Shown here piece by piece: positions 9,226-17,849 of a stretch of DNA of 64,000 bases (positions are counted from its first letter, which is position 1; each line of letters starts with the position of its first letter). The position numbers and the translations under genes were made by a program. The stretch covers positions 2,728,001 to 2,792,000 of the forward strand of contig NZ_PDJK01000002.1 of assembly GCF_002564045.1 (NCBI RefSeq), in the 5' to 3' direction. Source of the stretch: Amycolatopsis sulphurea. Its GTDB lineage: Bacteria > Actinomycetota > Actinomycetes > Mycobacteriales > Pseudonocardiaceae. The notes under the pieces are model-generated. The model was not told where the DNA came from. It was given only the letters and a program-made list of their open reading frames with translations, and did not search any database.

Positions 9226-9271
9226 TGTCGCTGGTGACCTCCATCATGGGCGACCGGGTCTCGTACGCCGC

Positions 9272-10774
9272 TCAGCTCAAGCCGGATGTGAACTTTGCCA
9301 AAGCGCTCGCCAGGGTCGTGTCAAGCACTTCGGTGACACTAGTCCACTGCGCATCAGGGGAATCGGTCCAAGTCCATGTGACGGTCTCCGTAGGCGATGA
9401 TTTAACGACTGGTTCGGCGACTGACGATGGCTCTTCATTCTGGTCTGTTCCCAGAATTTCAGCATAGACGGTTAGGGTTAGTACGCCGGTTTCGCCGCTT
9501 CCGACCTTTTGTATGAATACGAGATATCGCAGCTTCTGCTCGAAGGCCGCGACTTGAAGGCGAGACCACCATAGTCCATCATGAAGATTTGTGAAGAAGT
9601 CGACGCTGCGTGCTGCCTGAATGGCCTGGCGACGCCAGTAGCGCGCCTCGCTACTGGGAGGCCGTGCGCTCTTACGGGTCACCCGGGCATCAGGGTCGAT
9701 TCCTTCTTGGAGAAGAGAGCCGATCTTTTCTTTCATGTCGTCGAGCCATGAATCAACTCGATCTTGCGCAGAATTGGCAAGTTCGCAGATTTTTTCTGCG
9801 CGGTCGGAAGTGCCAGTGGCGCTTCGTAGCTCTCGCAGTCGACCGATGCTTGCTTCGAGGACGGCGAGCGCCCCACCGCCTGCCGCAAGGGCATGTTCGC
9901 CTGCGACTGGTCGCTCAAGTTCGCTCCGTAGTGCCCCGATCTCTAACTCTGCGAAGAAGCGAACCAGGGGACGCAGGTCGCCTTCATTGGCCCTGTCCAA
10001 GGACTCCAGATAGCGATTGCGTTCGCGTCGGTCAACCACCAGTGGTGCAAGGTTGTGCTTCAGAAGGATCAGAAGCGTTAGACAACGAGCGACTCGTCCG
10101 TTGCCATCCTCGAAGGGGTGAATGCGCACGAATCGGTGATGTAGCCACGATGCCTGAACTACCGGATCCTTGTTGTCGTACTGTTGATAAAGTTCGACAA
10201 GCCGGTCCATTTGCGATGCCACTTGCTCAGGTGGGGCATATTCGAGCAAGGACCCATCCGGGCGCCTTACGTGATTAGGTTGCTGTTTCCATTCTCCATG
10301 GTGAAGTGTCGCCTGGAAGACCTGCCCGGTCGGCGCGGTCGCGGTGTATGTGGGCTGGAGCTTGGTGAGGGCTATGTGAAGCTGTTTTATCAATGAAATC
10401 GAGATGTCGCGTCCATCTCTGGCGGATTCGGCCAGGAAGGTCAAGGTGTCATATTGGGCTCGTACGACATCAAGCACATCTTCGGTTACAGCTCCGTCGC
10501 TGATCCGTGCTACTGCGTCAGCGGTTAAGCCTTCGGCTACCAGTGCTTCTGTGACGCCCCAATCGATGTCGTACAGGCGCTCGATAATTCCGGTCTCAAT
10601 GGCGTGTCGTCGAAGGGAGCGTCGACGTGCTTCCTGAAAAGCTGTGTCGTTGGCCGTCACGACGGATTCCCACGCGCGCTGAAGCGACTTGACAGAGTCG
10701 AGGACGGGCTGAAGGTCCCCATTGAGAGGAGGAAGGCTCTCCACATCAGCCCATGGAAGATCGGCCATCGTCAT
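9272..10774 (-). CDS. Fic domain protein (AMPylase family)
   Basis: A 500-residue protein. The Fic core motif HPFEDGNGRVAR is complete (catalytic His219), so nucleotidyl (usually AMP) transfer to protein hydroxyls is expected. An N-terminal helix with RRHAIETGIIERLY (Glu60) is placed like the inhibitory helix of self-restrained Fic proteins. The C-terminal ~200 residues are unassigned and may give target specificity. The gene lies between intact dusB and a partial dusB duplicate, and its codon use is less G/C-biased than its neighbours in places, both consistent with acquisition. I see no separate antitoxin gene. Confidence 0.85.
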   Translation of the reverse strand: MTMADLPWADVESLPPLNGDLQPVLDSVKSLQRAWESVVTANDTAFQEARRRSLRRHAIETGIIERLYDIDWGVTEALVAEGLTADAVARISDGAVTEDVLDVVRAQYDTLTFLAESARDGRDISISLIKQLHIALTKLQPTYTATAPTGQVFQATLHHGEWKQQPNHVRRPDGSLLEYAPPEQVASQMDRLVELYQQYDNKDPVVQASWLHHRFVRIHPFEDGNGRVARCLTLLILLKHNLAPLVVDRRERNRYLESLDRANEGDLRPLVRFFAELEIGALRSELERPVAGEHALAAGGGALAVLEASIGRLRELRSATGTSDRAEKICELANSAQDRVDSWLDDMKEKIGSLLQEGIDPDARVTRKSARPPSSEARYWRRQAIQAARSVDFFTNLHDGLWWSRLQVAAFEQKLRYLVFIQKVGSGETGVLTLTVYAEILGTDQNEEPSSVAEPVVKSSPTETVTWTWTDSPDAQWTSVTEVLDTTLASALAKFTSGLS

Positions 10775-10876
10775 GTTGGAAGAGTAGCCTGCCTGCTGGT
10801 ATCCATGCCGACGCCCGACTTCATGTACGCCGTTGGGCTGTCAGGTTGGGCTGGGTGTTGTCATTGTGTTGACTTT

Positions 10877-11250
10877 GGGCACCCGAAGTTGCTGTCGATG
10901 TGGTCGGCGAGGCCTTCGCTGGCGATGATGCGGACGGCTTCGGCCATGGTTTTGGGGTCGACGCCGTAGAGCTGCATGGATCTGGGCTTTTCGTGGGCCG
11001 CGAAGGGTCCATCATGTGCATGGCCCCGGGGCGCCGTTCAACGACGGCACGCGCGGTGATCATTTCGCAAGGCGTAGATGCCCGCGCCGTATTCGGCGCA
11101 GAGCTGCCGGGAGGCGACGTTGGTGATCCCGGCCATCGGCGCGAGCACGACGGGAGGATCGACCTGGTAGGGGCCGATCTTGAGGGCGGGCTTGCGCAGG
11201 GTGGCGGTCACGGCCTGTGGGTCGATCACGGGCGACGGGGTCGGTTCCAC
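10877..11250 (-). pseudogene. Decayed duplicate of the dusB 5' third
   Basis: Bases 10877 to about 11205 match 8882-9205 of intact dusB with scattered substitutions and small indels. The readable start (KIGPYQVDPPVVLAPMAGIT) runs to EYGAGIY, then the frame breaks near 11065-11075. Similarity ends at the GCP motif. With intact dusB it brackets the Fic gene, so either an insertion brought its own dusB 5' end or a segment was duplicated. Confidence 0.8.
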
Positions 11251-11352
11251 GTGGTCAACTGGCTTCCCGTCGGAGCGGCGGCTATCGCCAAGATACGACC
11301 GAGGGAGAAGCCTGCGCCGACCAGCGCTGCAATGTCGGCTTCAGGGTGCCAC

Positions 11353-11645
11353 CAGGGTCCCGGCAAAGTCGGTCGGGGACCCGTGATCAGCAGAGAGAGC
11401 CGTGGCGGCCGCGTCATCATCGACGGCGCCTGCCCTCTCGATCGATCACGCCCGGCAGCGGGCGATGCTGAGGTGTTCGAGGTGCGCGACCACCTGGTGG
11501 TGTGTGCCGGACCTGTCCCGGGTCTGTGAAGGGGCCCTTCACAGACTCAGAGTCCGTGAAGGGCCCCTTCACGGACCTCCGCGGTCGGCGCAGGGCACCT
11601 CACACCGACTTTGCCGACACCCTGAGGGTGCCACTGTCCCGGCAG
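11353..11645 (-). repeat. Long composite repeat containing palindrome copy 2
   Basis: The segment runs from CCCGGCAAAGTCGGTCGGGG through GTGATCAGCAGAGAGAGCC, a spacer, GCGACCACCTGGTGGTGTG, the 47-bp palindrome (11526-11572) and a trailing flank ending near CCGACTTTGCCGACACC. The same order appears inverted at 60590-60780 and, shortened, at 50805-50990. It lies downstream of the Lrp gene; no gene is seen between 11251 and 11766. Confidence 0.8.
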
Positions 11646-11766
11646 ATCCACGACGCACATGTCGGCAGATCCGCGAAGGGTACGTCGGCAAATCAGCGAA
11701 GCAACCTTCGGCAGATCCAGGAAGAACTGGTACGGGGTCGCTGCAGAATCCCCACCCACCTCCGGT

Positions 11767-12255
11767 TCACACCATCAGCTTCCCCCGCACGAAATCCTGC
11801 TTGGCCAGCCCCAAGTACACGAACAACTCCGTCGAAGCGACCCCCGGCACCGCGCGGATCTCGTCGGCCAGCACGGCCAGCAGGTGGTCGTCGTCGCGGC
11901 AGAGGAGTTCGGCGAGCACGTCGAAGCGGCCCGAGCAGAGGGCCACCTGGTGCACCTGCGGGATCTTCGCGAGTTGCCGGGCGGCCTCGCGCGGGTCGCC
12001 GTCGATGGTGATGCCCACCATGGCCTGGCGGGTCTGGTCGAGGCGCTCCGGGGCGGTCACCGCGACGACGCGCACCATGTCGTCGCGCATCAGGCGTTGC
12101 ACGCGCTGGCGGACGGCGCCCTCGGACAGGCCCACGGACTTCGCCAGCGTGGTGAACGAGGCGCGGCCGTCGTCCTGGAGCAGGGCGATCAGCATCCGGT
12201 CGGTGTTGTCCAGCGCTCTCGGTACGCGAGGCTCCTCGGCAGTTACGTTACCCAT
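11767..12255 (-). CDS. Lrp/AsnC family transcriptional regulator
   Basis: A 162-residue regulator: an N-terminal winged HTH (ALDNTDRMLIALLQDDGRAS, then LSEGAVRQRVQRL) followed by an AsnC/RAM ligand-binding domain (ICSGRFD-like LCSGRFDVLAELL). ATG 12255 has GGAGGGA at good spacing; longer in-frame starts lack similarity and a ribosome site. It is divergent from the APC permease, with 199 bp between the starts. Regulators of this family sense amino acids and often control an adjacent transporter, so control of the permease is a reasonable inference. Confidence 0.88.
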   Translation of the reverse strand: MGNVTAEEPRVPRALDNTDRMLIALLQDDGRASFTTLAKSVGLSEGAVRQRVQRLMRDDMVRVVAVTAPERLDQTRQAMVGITIDGDPREAARQLAKIPQVHQVALCSGRFDVLAELLCRDDDHLLAVLADEIRAVPGVASTELFVYLGLAKQDFVRGKLMV

Positions 12256-12454
12256 GCCGTCCCTCCCTGTGTTTCGGCATGTGATGATCACAGCGCGCAG
12301 CGTATCCGCCATGGCCTTCGAACAGGAGGCATTTTCCGAATTCGCCCGGCGAGGAGGCGGATGTGCGGCGGGGCACAACGGGTGCCGTAGCGGCAGGTGA
12401 ACGGGTACCGTCTGGCGGCCCTGGAAAGCCCCCACGTCCGAGGAGAACCGGGTC

Positions 12455-13981
12455 ATGACCGAAGCCGCCGTACTCCCGGTGCCGGCCAAGGGACTGCGGT
12501 CCCACGCGCTGGGCATGGTCTCGTCCACCGTCATCGGGATGTCCTCGACCGCCCCGGCCTACTCGATCGCCGCGACGCTGGGATTTGTCGTGCTCGCCGG
12601 GACCGGGTTCAAGGCGGCCGCGTTCATCCTGTTCGCGTTCATCCCGGTGCTGTTCGTCGCGCTCGCGTTCCGGGAGCTCAATGCCGCCGAACCCGACTGT
12701 GGCACGAATTTCACCTGGGCCACGCGCGCGTTCGGCAGCCGGGCGGGCTGGCTGACCGGCTGGGTGGTGACGGTGGCCCAGCTACTGGTGATGAGCAGCC
12801 AGTCGGCGCTGACCGGCAAGTACACCCTGTTGCTGTTCGGGTTGTCCGATCTTGCCGACAATCGTGCGGTGACTACGGCGATCGGGTGCGGTTGGTTGCT
12901 CCTCCTGTGCTGGCTGTGTTATCGCGGCATCGAGGTGTCCGCGCGTACGCAGTGGATCCTGCTCGGCATCGAGCTGACCGTGCTGGTGATCTTCTCCATT
13001 GTCGCCCTGACGCGCGTGTACGAGGGCAGCGCCGGACCGCAGGCCAGCGTTCCGCAGTGGAGCTGGCTGTGGCCGAGTGACGTCGGCTTCGGCACCGCTG
13101 TGTCGGCTGTCCTGCTGGCAGTCTTCATCTACTGGGGCTGGGAGAGTTCGCTTTCAGTGAACGAGGAATCGGCCGACCCGCGGCACGCGCCGGGCCGCGC
13201 CGCGGTCCTCTCGACGGTGCTGCTGGTGCTCAACTACCTCTTGGTGACGGTGGCGGCACTGGCTTTCGCGGGGGTTGGCGAGGAGGGCATCGGCCTCGGC
13301 AACGAAGCGAACGCCGAAGACGTGCTCGCGGGTCTCGGCGGCGCCGTCTTCGGTACGTCCGGTTTCGGCAAGATGATGGGCGTGCTGCTCATCATTTCGG
13401 TGCTTACGAGCGGCGCCGCCACGAGCCAGGCGACGATCATGCCCGCCGCGCGCACCACGCTGTCGATGGCGAGCCACGGTGCGCTGCCGAAGGTGTTCGC
13501 TCGCGTACACCCGAAGTACCAGACGCCGTCGGTGTCGACCTGGGCGTTCGGGCTTGTCTCGCTCGGGCTGTACGTGCTGCTGGCGGCGTTGAGCAAGAAC
13601 ATCCTGTCGGACTCTGTCGACGCCGTCGGTCTCACTATTGCCATCGAGTACACGATGACGGCCCTCGCGTGCGCGTGGGTGTTCCGGCGGACGCTGCTCA
13701 CCAGTGTGCGCAACTTCTTCCTGCGCGGGTTGCTGCCGTTTCTCGGCGGGGTGTTCTTCCTGGCGGTACTGGTGTTCGCCGTCATCGAGTACGCGAAGCC
13801 GGACGCAGGGGAGACCACGCTCTTCGGCATCGGTGGGGTGGCGGTGATCGGCGTGGTGTCGATCCTCGTCGGGATACCGCTGATGTTCGCCGTACAGCGT
13901 GCATGCCGGGACTTCTTCGCGGGCCGTCGGCTGCGGCGAGGCTCGGTTGCGCGCCATGGCGAGGTGATCGAGTCCGCTTAG
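12455..13981 (+). CDS. APC superfamily amino acid permease
   Basis: A 508-residue membrane protein with about 12 hydrophobic spans and the N-terminal signature SSTAPAYSIAATLG typical of APC transporters; PDCGTNFTWATRAFG matches the conserved segment after span 2-3. AGGAGAA precedes the ATG. It probably imports an amino acid or amine; the substrate cannot be read from sequence. It is divergent from the Lrp-type regulator and converges on lysA with the last 3 bases overlapping. Confidence 0.88.
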   Translation: MTEAAVLPVPAKGLRSHALGMVSSTVIGMSSTAPAYSIAATLGFVVLAGTGFKAAAFILFAFIPVLFVALAFRELNAAEPDCGTNFTWATRAFGSRAGWLTGWVVTVAQLLVMSSQSALTGKYTLLLFGLSDLADNRAVTTAIGCGWLLLLCWLCYRGIEVSARTQWILLGIELTVLVIFSIVALTRVYEGSAGPQASVPQWSWLWPSDVGFGTAVSAVLLAVFIYWGWESSLSVNEESADPRHAPGRAAVLSTVLLVLNYLLVTVAALAFAGVGEEGIGLGNEANAEDVLAGLGGAVFGTSGFGKMMGVLLIISVLTSGAATSQATIMPAARTTLSMASHGALPKVFARVHPKYQTPSVSTWAFGLVSLGLYVLLAALSKNILSDSVDAVGLTIAIEYTMTALACAWVFRRTLLTSVRNFFLRGLLPFLGGVFFLAVLVFAVIEYAKPDAGETTLFGIGGVAVIGVVSILVGIPLMFAVQRACRDFFAGRRLRRGSVARHGEVIESA

Positions 13982-15315
13982 CAGCGGCGTAGCAGGTCTT
14001 CCTCGGTTTCGCGGGGCACGACGAGCGTCGCATTGCCCTGGCGGACGCTGACGAGGGGTGGGCGGCCGACGAGGTTGTAGTTGGACGCGAGTGCGTGGTG
14101 GTACGCACCAGTGCACGGTACGGCGATCAGGTCACCGGCGTGAACGTCGTCGGGGAGACGGATGTCAGCTGCTAGTACATCGCCGGCCTCGCAGTGTCGG
14201 CCGACGATGGTCATTGGCGTACGCGCGGCCTTTGTACGCCGTCCGACGAGCCGTGCGGTGTACCGGGCGCCGTACAGCGAGGGCCGCGCGTTGTCGCTCA
14301 TACCGCCGTCGACAGCGACGAAGGTGCGCGCGCCGCGTTTTACCGCGCACACGCGATAGACGGTGATTCCAGCAGCACCGACGATCGCACGACCAGGCTC
14401 GATCGTTAAGCGTGGCAAGGGGAATTCATGCGACGAGCATTCGTACGCGAGTGCGACGCGAAGCCGTCGGGCGTACCCGTCGAGGTCGAAAGACGCGTCG
14501 TCGTTGACGTACGGCACCGCGTGACCACCGCCGAGGTCAAGTTCGTGCAGCGTGACCCCGTGGGTCTCACGGACGTGTACGAGCACTTCGATCATCCGTC
14601 GAGCAGCTTCCTCGTATCGGTCCACACGGGACACTTGCGAGCCGATGTGGCAGTGCATCCCCGCGAGCCGCAGGCTTGGTTGTGCCAACACCGCGGCCAC
14701 AGCGCGGTCGACGTTGTCGCGTACGTCGCTTCGCAGAGAAAAACCGAACTTCTGTCCTTCGGTGCCCGTGGTGATCGCTTCGTGGGTTTCGCCGCTGACG
14801 CCGGGCGTCACGCGGATGAGCACGCGTTGTGCGTTGTGCGCGACGGAACCGAGCTGTTCGATTTCGTCGAGTGAGTCGAGCACAATCCGGCCGACGCCGT
14901 ACTCCAGGGCCGCTTTGAGGTCTTCGGGTGTCTTCGCGTTGCCGTGCAGCAGAATGCGCTCCGCAGGAAAACCGGCTGCGCGCGCCACGGCGATCTCACC
15001 CGCGGAGCAGGTGTCGAGTGAGAGACCTTCTTCGGCAATCCAGCGCAGCACAGCGCGCGTACAGAGCGACTTGCTCGCGAAGGCGACTTCGGCCTCCGGA
15101 AGTGCACGACGGTAAGCGTGTGCCGCGTCGCGGACCTGTGCTTCGTCGATGAGGTACGCGGGGGTGCCGAACCGTGCGGCCAGATGGCTGACTGGAGCGC
15201 CGGCGAAAAGCAGCTCGCCACCTTCGCCGAGCTGGGTGCGCTGTGGCCAGAGCCCCGGTTCGAGCTGGTCGGCGGCCTCGCAGCCGAGGCTGGGGAGCAG
15301 TTCGCTGAGCGTCAC
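13978..15315 (-). CDS. lysA: Diaminopimelate decarboxylase-like enzyme
   Basis: A fold-III PLP decarboxylase for the last step of lysine synthesis (meso-diaminopimelate to lysine). In the 445 residues, Lys82 in EVAFASKSLC is the PLP lysine, HCHIGSQ and DLGGGHAVPY are phosphate and substrate segments, EPGRAIVG binds PLP phosphate, and HCEAGD carries the cross-subunit Cys. I chose GTG 15315 because GGAGGTAAC lies just before it; the longer start at 15441 reads through low-similarity sequence. Length is slightly short for actinobacterial LysA, and related PLP decarboxylases with other substrates exist, so it may not be the only or principal LysA. Confidence 0.85.
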   Translation of the reverse strand: MTLSELLPSLGCEAADQLEPGLWPQRTQLGEGGELLFAGAPVSHLAARFGTPAYLIDEAQVRDAAHAYRRALPEAEVAFASKSLCTRAVLRWIAEEGLSLDTCSAGEIAVARAAGFPAERILLHGNAKTPEDLKAALEYGVGRIVLDSLDEIEQLGSVAHNAQRVLIRVTPGVSGETHEAITTGTEGQKFGFSLRSDVRDNVDRAVAAVLAQPSLRLAGMHCHIGSQVSRVDRYEEAARRMIEVLVHVRETHGVTLHELDLGGGHAVPYVNDDASFDLDGYARRLRVALAYECSSHEFPLPRLTIEPGRAIVGAAGITVYRVCAVKRGARTFVAVDGGMSDNARPSLYGARYTARLVGRRTKAARTPMTIVGRHCEAGDVLAADIRLPDDVHAGDLIAVPCTGAYHHALASNYNLVGRPPLVSVRQGNATLVVPRETEEDLLRRC

Positions 15316-15615
15316 GGTTACCTCCGTGCGATGCGGTCGGGCGGACTTCCCCAGCTGACTGCGTCGCCACCCCGCGCGCCTCGCCCGCCAACAGCGCTTT
15401 GATGTCCCGGCCGTGGGCGCTGACGTGCTTTTGACGCGCAAGTAACTGCGGTCACACGCGCTGGGTCGTGATAGGTCGATTGTCCTGAAGATCAGGTCGT
15501 GTGACCTGACCAGGGGAACCAGGCTGACTCGGCCGAGTCGGCCAGGTCGGCGGGGAGTTCGGTTTCGGGCTGGATGTCCACTGATCGAGCAACACCGTTG
15601 CCTAATTGTTCCGGT

Positions 15616-15637
15616 GTTCGGTCACGGTTCACGTCCG
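15616..15637 (+). promoter_or_regulatory. Candidate PHO box upstream of the phospholipase C gene
   Basis: Two adjacent 11-bp repeats, GTTCGGTCACG (15616-15626) and GTTCACGTCCG (15627-15637), resemble actinobacterial PhoP boxes (GTTCACC-type direct repeats), 63-84 bp before the start. The 15316-15699 interval also holds two palindromes, AGGTCGTGTGACCT (15494-15507) and GACTCGGCCGAGTC (15526-15539). No gene is seen there. Confidence 0.35.
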
Positions 15638-15699
15638 TCGCCTTGTGATCGTTTCCGGCCTCCGGCAAGGCTGCGGGCACAGCGATGGGAGGTAGGCGG

Positions 15700-17763
15700 A
15701 TGGGGCAGGCAGAAGGACGGCTGAGCCGGCGCGCGATGCTCGGCAGCGCGGCGGCGGCCGGCGCGGTGGGCGCAGGGCTCGGCGGTGCGCTGGCCGAGGC
15801 GGCGACCGGCTCGCGACGGCGGGGCAGCCTCGACGACGTCGAGCACGTCGTCGTGCTGATGCAGGAGAATCGGTCGTTCGACCACTACTACGGCACCATG
15901 GCCGGCGTACGCGGGTACGGCGATCGTGCCCGGCTGCGCCTGCCCGGTGGTGCCGACGTGTACCACCAGCCCGACGCCAAGCGCACCGATGGTGGGCAGA
16001 TGCTGCCGTTCCATGTGGACACTGCGCTGGTCGACGGCCAGGACCTCGGCGAACTCCCGCACGACTGGGCCACCACTCACCAGGCTTGGGCGAACGGCAC
16101 GTACAACGCGTGGATCGCGGCCAAGGGTGAGATGACGATGAGTTATTTCAACCACGAGGATCTGCCGTTCCACCGAGCGCTGGCCAGTGCGTTCACGTTG
16201 TGTGACAACTACTTCTGCTCGATCCAGGGGCCGACCACACCCAACCGGCTCTACCACCTGACCGGCACCATCGATCCGGACGGCCGCCTCGGCGGGCCGG
16301 CCACCTGGAACTCGGCCGACTACAAGCCGGTCTACCGGTGGACGACCTATCCGGAGCGGCTGCAGGCCGCCGGGATCTCCTGGCAGGTCTACGCGAACGA
16401 CGAGATCGGCGACGGCACGAACGGGTACCTCGGCGACTACGGCGACAATCCGCTGTGGCTTTTCCAGGCGTACCACGACGCGCTGGGGTCGTCCGACCCG
16501 AGGAAGCGGCAGCTCGCCGAGCGTGCCAGCCTGCGGGCACAGTGGAAGCCGGATTCGGGTAAGGGCAAGGACGTCGACCACGTGCTGCAGCAGTTCATCG
16601 CGGACTGCAAGGCGGACAAGCTGCCGGCGGTGTCCTGGGTGGTGGCGCCGTACGCCTACTGCGAGCATCCGGCGGCCCGTCCGGTGGACGGGGCGGCGTA
16701 CACCCAGCGGGTGCTGAAAGCTTTGTGGGATAACCCGAAGCTGTGGGAATCCACCGTCGTGCTGATCAACTACGACGAGAACGATGGGTTCTTCGATCAC
16801 CTCGTCCCGCCTGCCGCGGCGCCTGGCACCCCCGGCGAGCTGGTGCCGGTGAATCAGCCGAACGGGCCCGGCGCAGGCACCGGCCCGCTCACTCCGATCG
16901 GTCTCGGCCCGCGCGTGCCGATGACGGTGATTTCGCCGTGGAGCCGTGGTGGCTGGGTGAATTCGCAGGTCTTCGACCACACGTCGGTGCTGCGGTTCCT
17001 GGAGGTCTGGACCGGGGTGAAGGAGCCGAACATCTCCGCGTGGCGGCGCGCCATCTGCGGCGACCTGACGAGCTGCTTCGACTTCTCACGCCGTGACCGC
17101 TCGATCCCGAAGCTGCCCGACGCGAACGCGCTGCGTGCCGAAGCCGACCGTACGCAGTCGAAGCTGCCGAAGCCGACGACGCCACCTGTTGGACAGCAGG
17201 CTATGCCGGAGCAGGAACCGGGGACGGCGCAGGCGCGCGCACTGCCGTATCAGCCGGCCGCGTACGTGACTGTCGGTGCGAAGGCGCTCGATCTGCATGC
17301 TGCGAACCAGGGCACGGCTGCGTTGCAGGTTTCCGCGTACGCGTACCACGCCGATGGTGCTTCGCAGCGCTTCGACGTCGGGCCGGGCGCCGCGGTCGCC
17401 GAGAAGATCCCGTACTCGTCGGGGTACGACGTTGCCGTACACGGTCCGAACGGCTTCCTCGTCGAGGCTTCCGGAGACACGTCGACAGCTGGCGTCGACG
17501 TGGCCGCCGCGGTGTGCGGGTCCCCCTCGCACCCGGTTTTCGCGCTGACAGTGACCAACACGTCACCGCGCCCAGCAACTATCACGGTGCGGGGACGCCC
17601 AGGTTTCGTAGTAGCCCCACGGGGAACGCACCGAGTGACCTTCGACGCGCTCGCCGGTTCGCACGGCTGGTACGACGTGACGCTGGCACTGGTCGGCTAC
17701 CCTGCCTGGCACCGACGTTTCGCCGGTCACCTGGAGAACGGACGCCCCAGCCGAACCTCCTGA
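15700..17763 (+). CDS. Tat-exported phospholipase C
   Basis: A 687-residue bacterial acid phosphatase/phospholipase C-type enzyme that cleaves phospholipid head groups outside the cell. It starts with a Tat signal (GRLSRRAMLGSAAAAGAVGA), then VEHVVVLMQENRSFDHYYG (metal-site region), NYFCSIQGPTTPNRLY, YDENDGFFDH (metal ligands) and PMTVISPWSRGG. The C-terminal ~200 residues are the beta-rich domains found after the catalytic part. ATG 15700 has GGGAGGT six to seven bases before it, better than ATG 15685. An upstream PHO-like box suggests induction under phosphate starvation. Confidence 0.88.
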   Translation: MGQAEGRLSRRAMLGSAAAAGAVGAGLGGALAEAATGSRRRGSLDDVEHVVVLMQENRSFDHYYGTMAGVRGYGDRARLRLPGGADVYHQPDAKRTDGGQMLPFHVDTALVDGQDLGELPHDWATTHQAWANGTYNAWIAAKGEMTMSYFNHEDLPFHRALASAFTLCDNYFCSIQGPTTPNRLYHLTGTIDPDGRLGGPATWNSADYKPVYRWTTYPERLQAAGISWQVYANDEIGDGTNGYLGDYGDNPLWLFQAYHDALGSSDPRKRQLAERASLRAQWKPDSGKGKDVDHVLQQFIADCKADKLPAVSWVVAPYAYCEHPAARPVDGAAYTQRVLKALWDNPKLWESTVVLINYDENDGFFDHLVPPAAAPGTPGELVPVNQPNGPGAGTGPLTPIGLGPRVPMTVISPWSRGGWVNSQVFDHTSVLRFLEVWTGVKEPNISAWRRAICGDLTSCFDFSRRDRSIPKLPDANALRAEADRTQSKLPKPTTPPVGQQAMPEQEPGTAQARALPYQPAAYVTVGAKALDLHAANQGTAALQVSAYAYHADGASQRFDVGPGAAVAEKIPYSSGYDVAVHGPNGFLVEASGDTSTAGVDVAAAVCGSPSHPVFALTVTNTSPRPATITVRGRPGFVVAPRGTHRVTFDALAGSHGWYDVTLALVGYPAWHRRFAGHLENGRPSRTS

Positions 17764-17782
17764 CCGGCCCAGGACAAATGCT

Positions 17783-17829
17783 GTGAAGGGGCCCTTCACG
17801 GACTCAGAGTCCGTGAAGGGCCCCTTCAC
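17783..17829. terminator. 47-bp nested palindrome, copy 3
   Basis: The same 17+13+17 palindrome architecture, lying exactly between two converging genes (stops at 17763 and 17850), as expected of a bidirectional terminator. It lacks the long composite flanks. Confidence 0.7.
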
Positions 17830-17849
17830 AGCCTTGCCACCGAAGCGCG

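Noticed and set aside
6907..9237. Long plus-strand frame opposite the toxin/antitoxin and dusB genes
   Set aside because: It runs antisense to clear genes, has no ribosome site, and its product shows no recognisable motif; it is a by-product of high GC.
11226..11420. 64-codon minus-strand frame after the dusB fragment
   Set aside because: WWHPEADIAALVGAGFSLGR looks faintly protein-like, but there is no start signal or family and part of the frame lies in the composite repeat.
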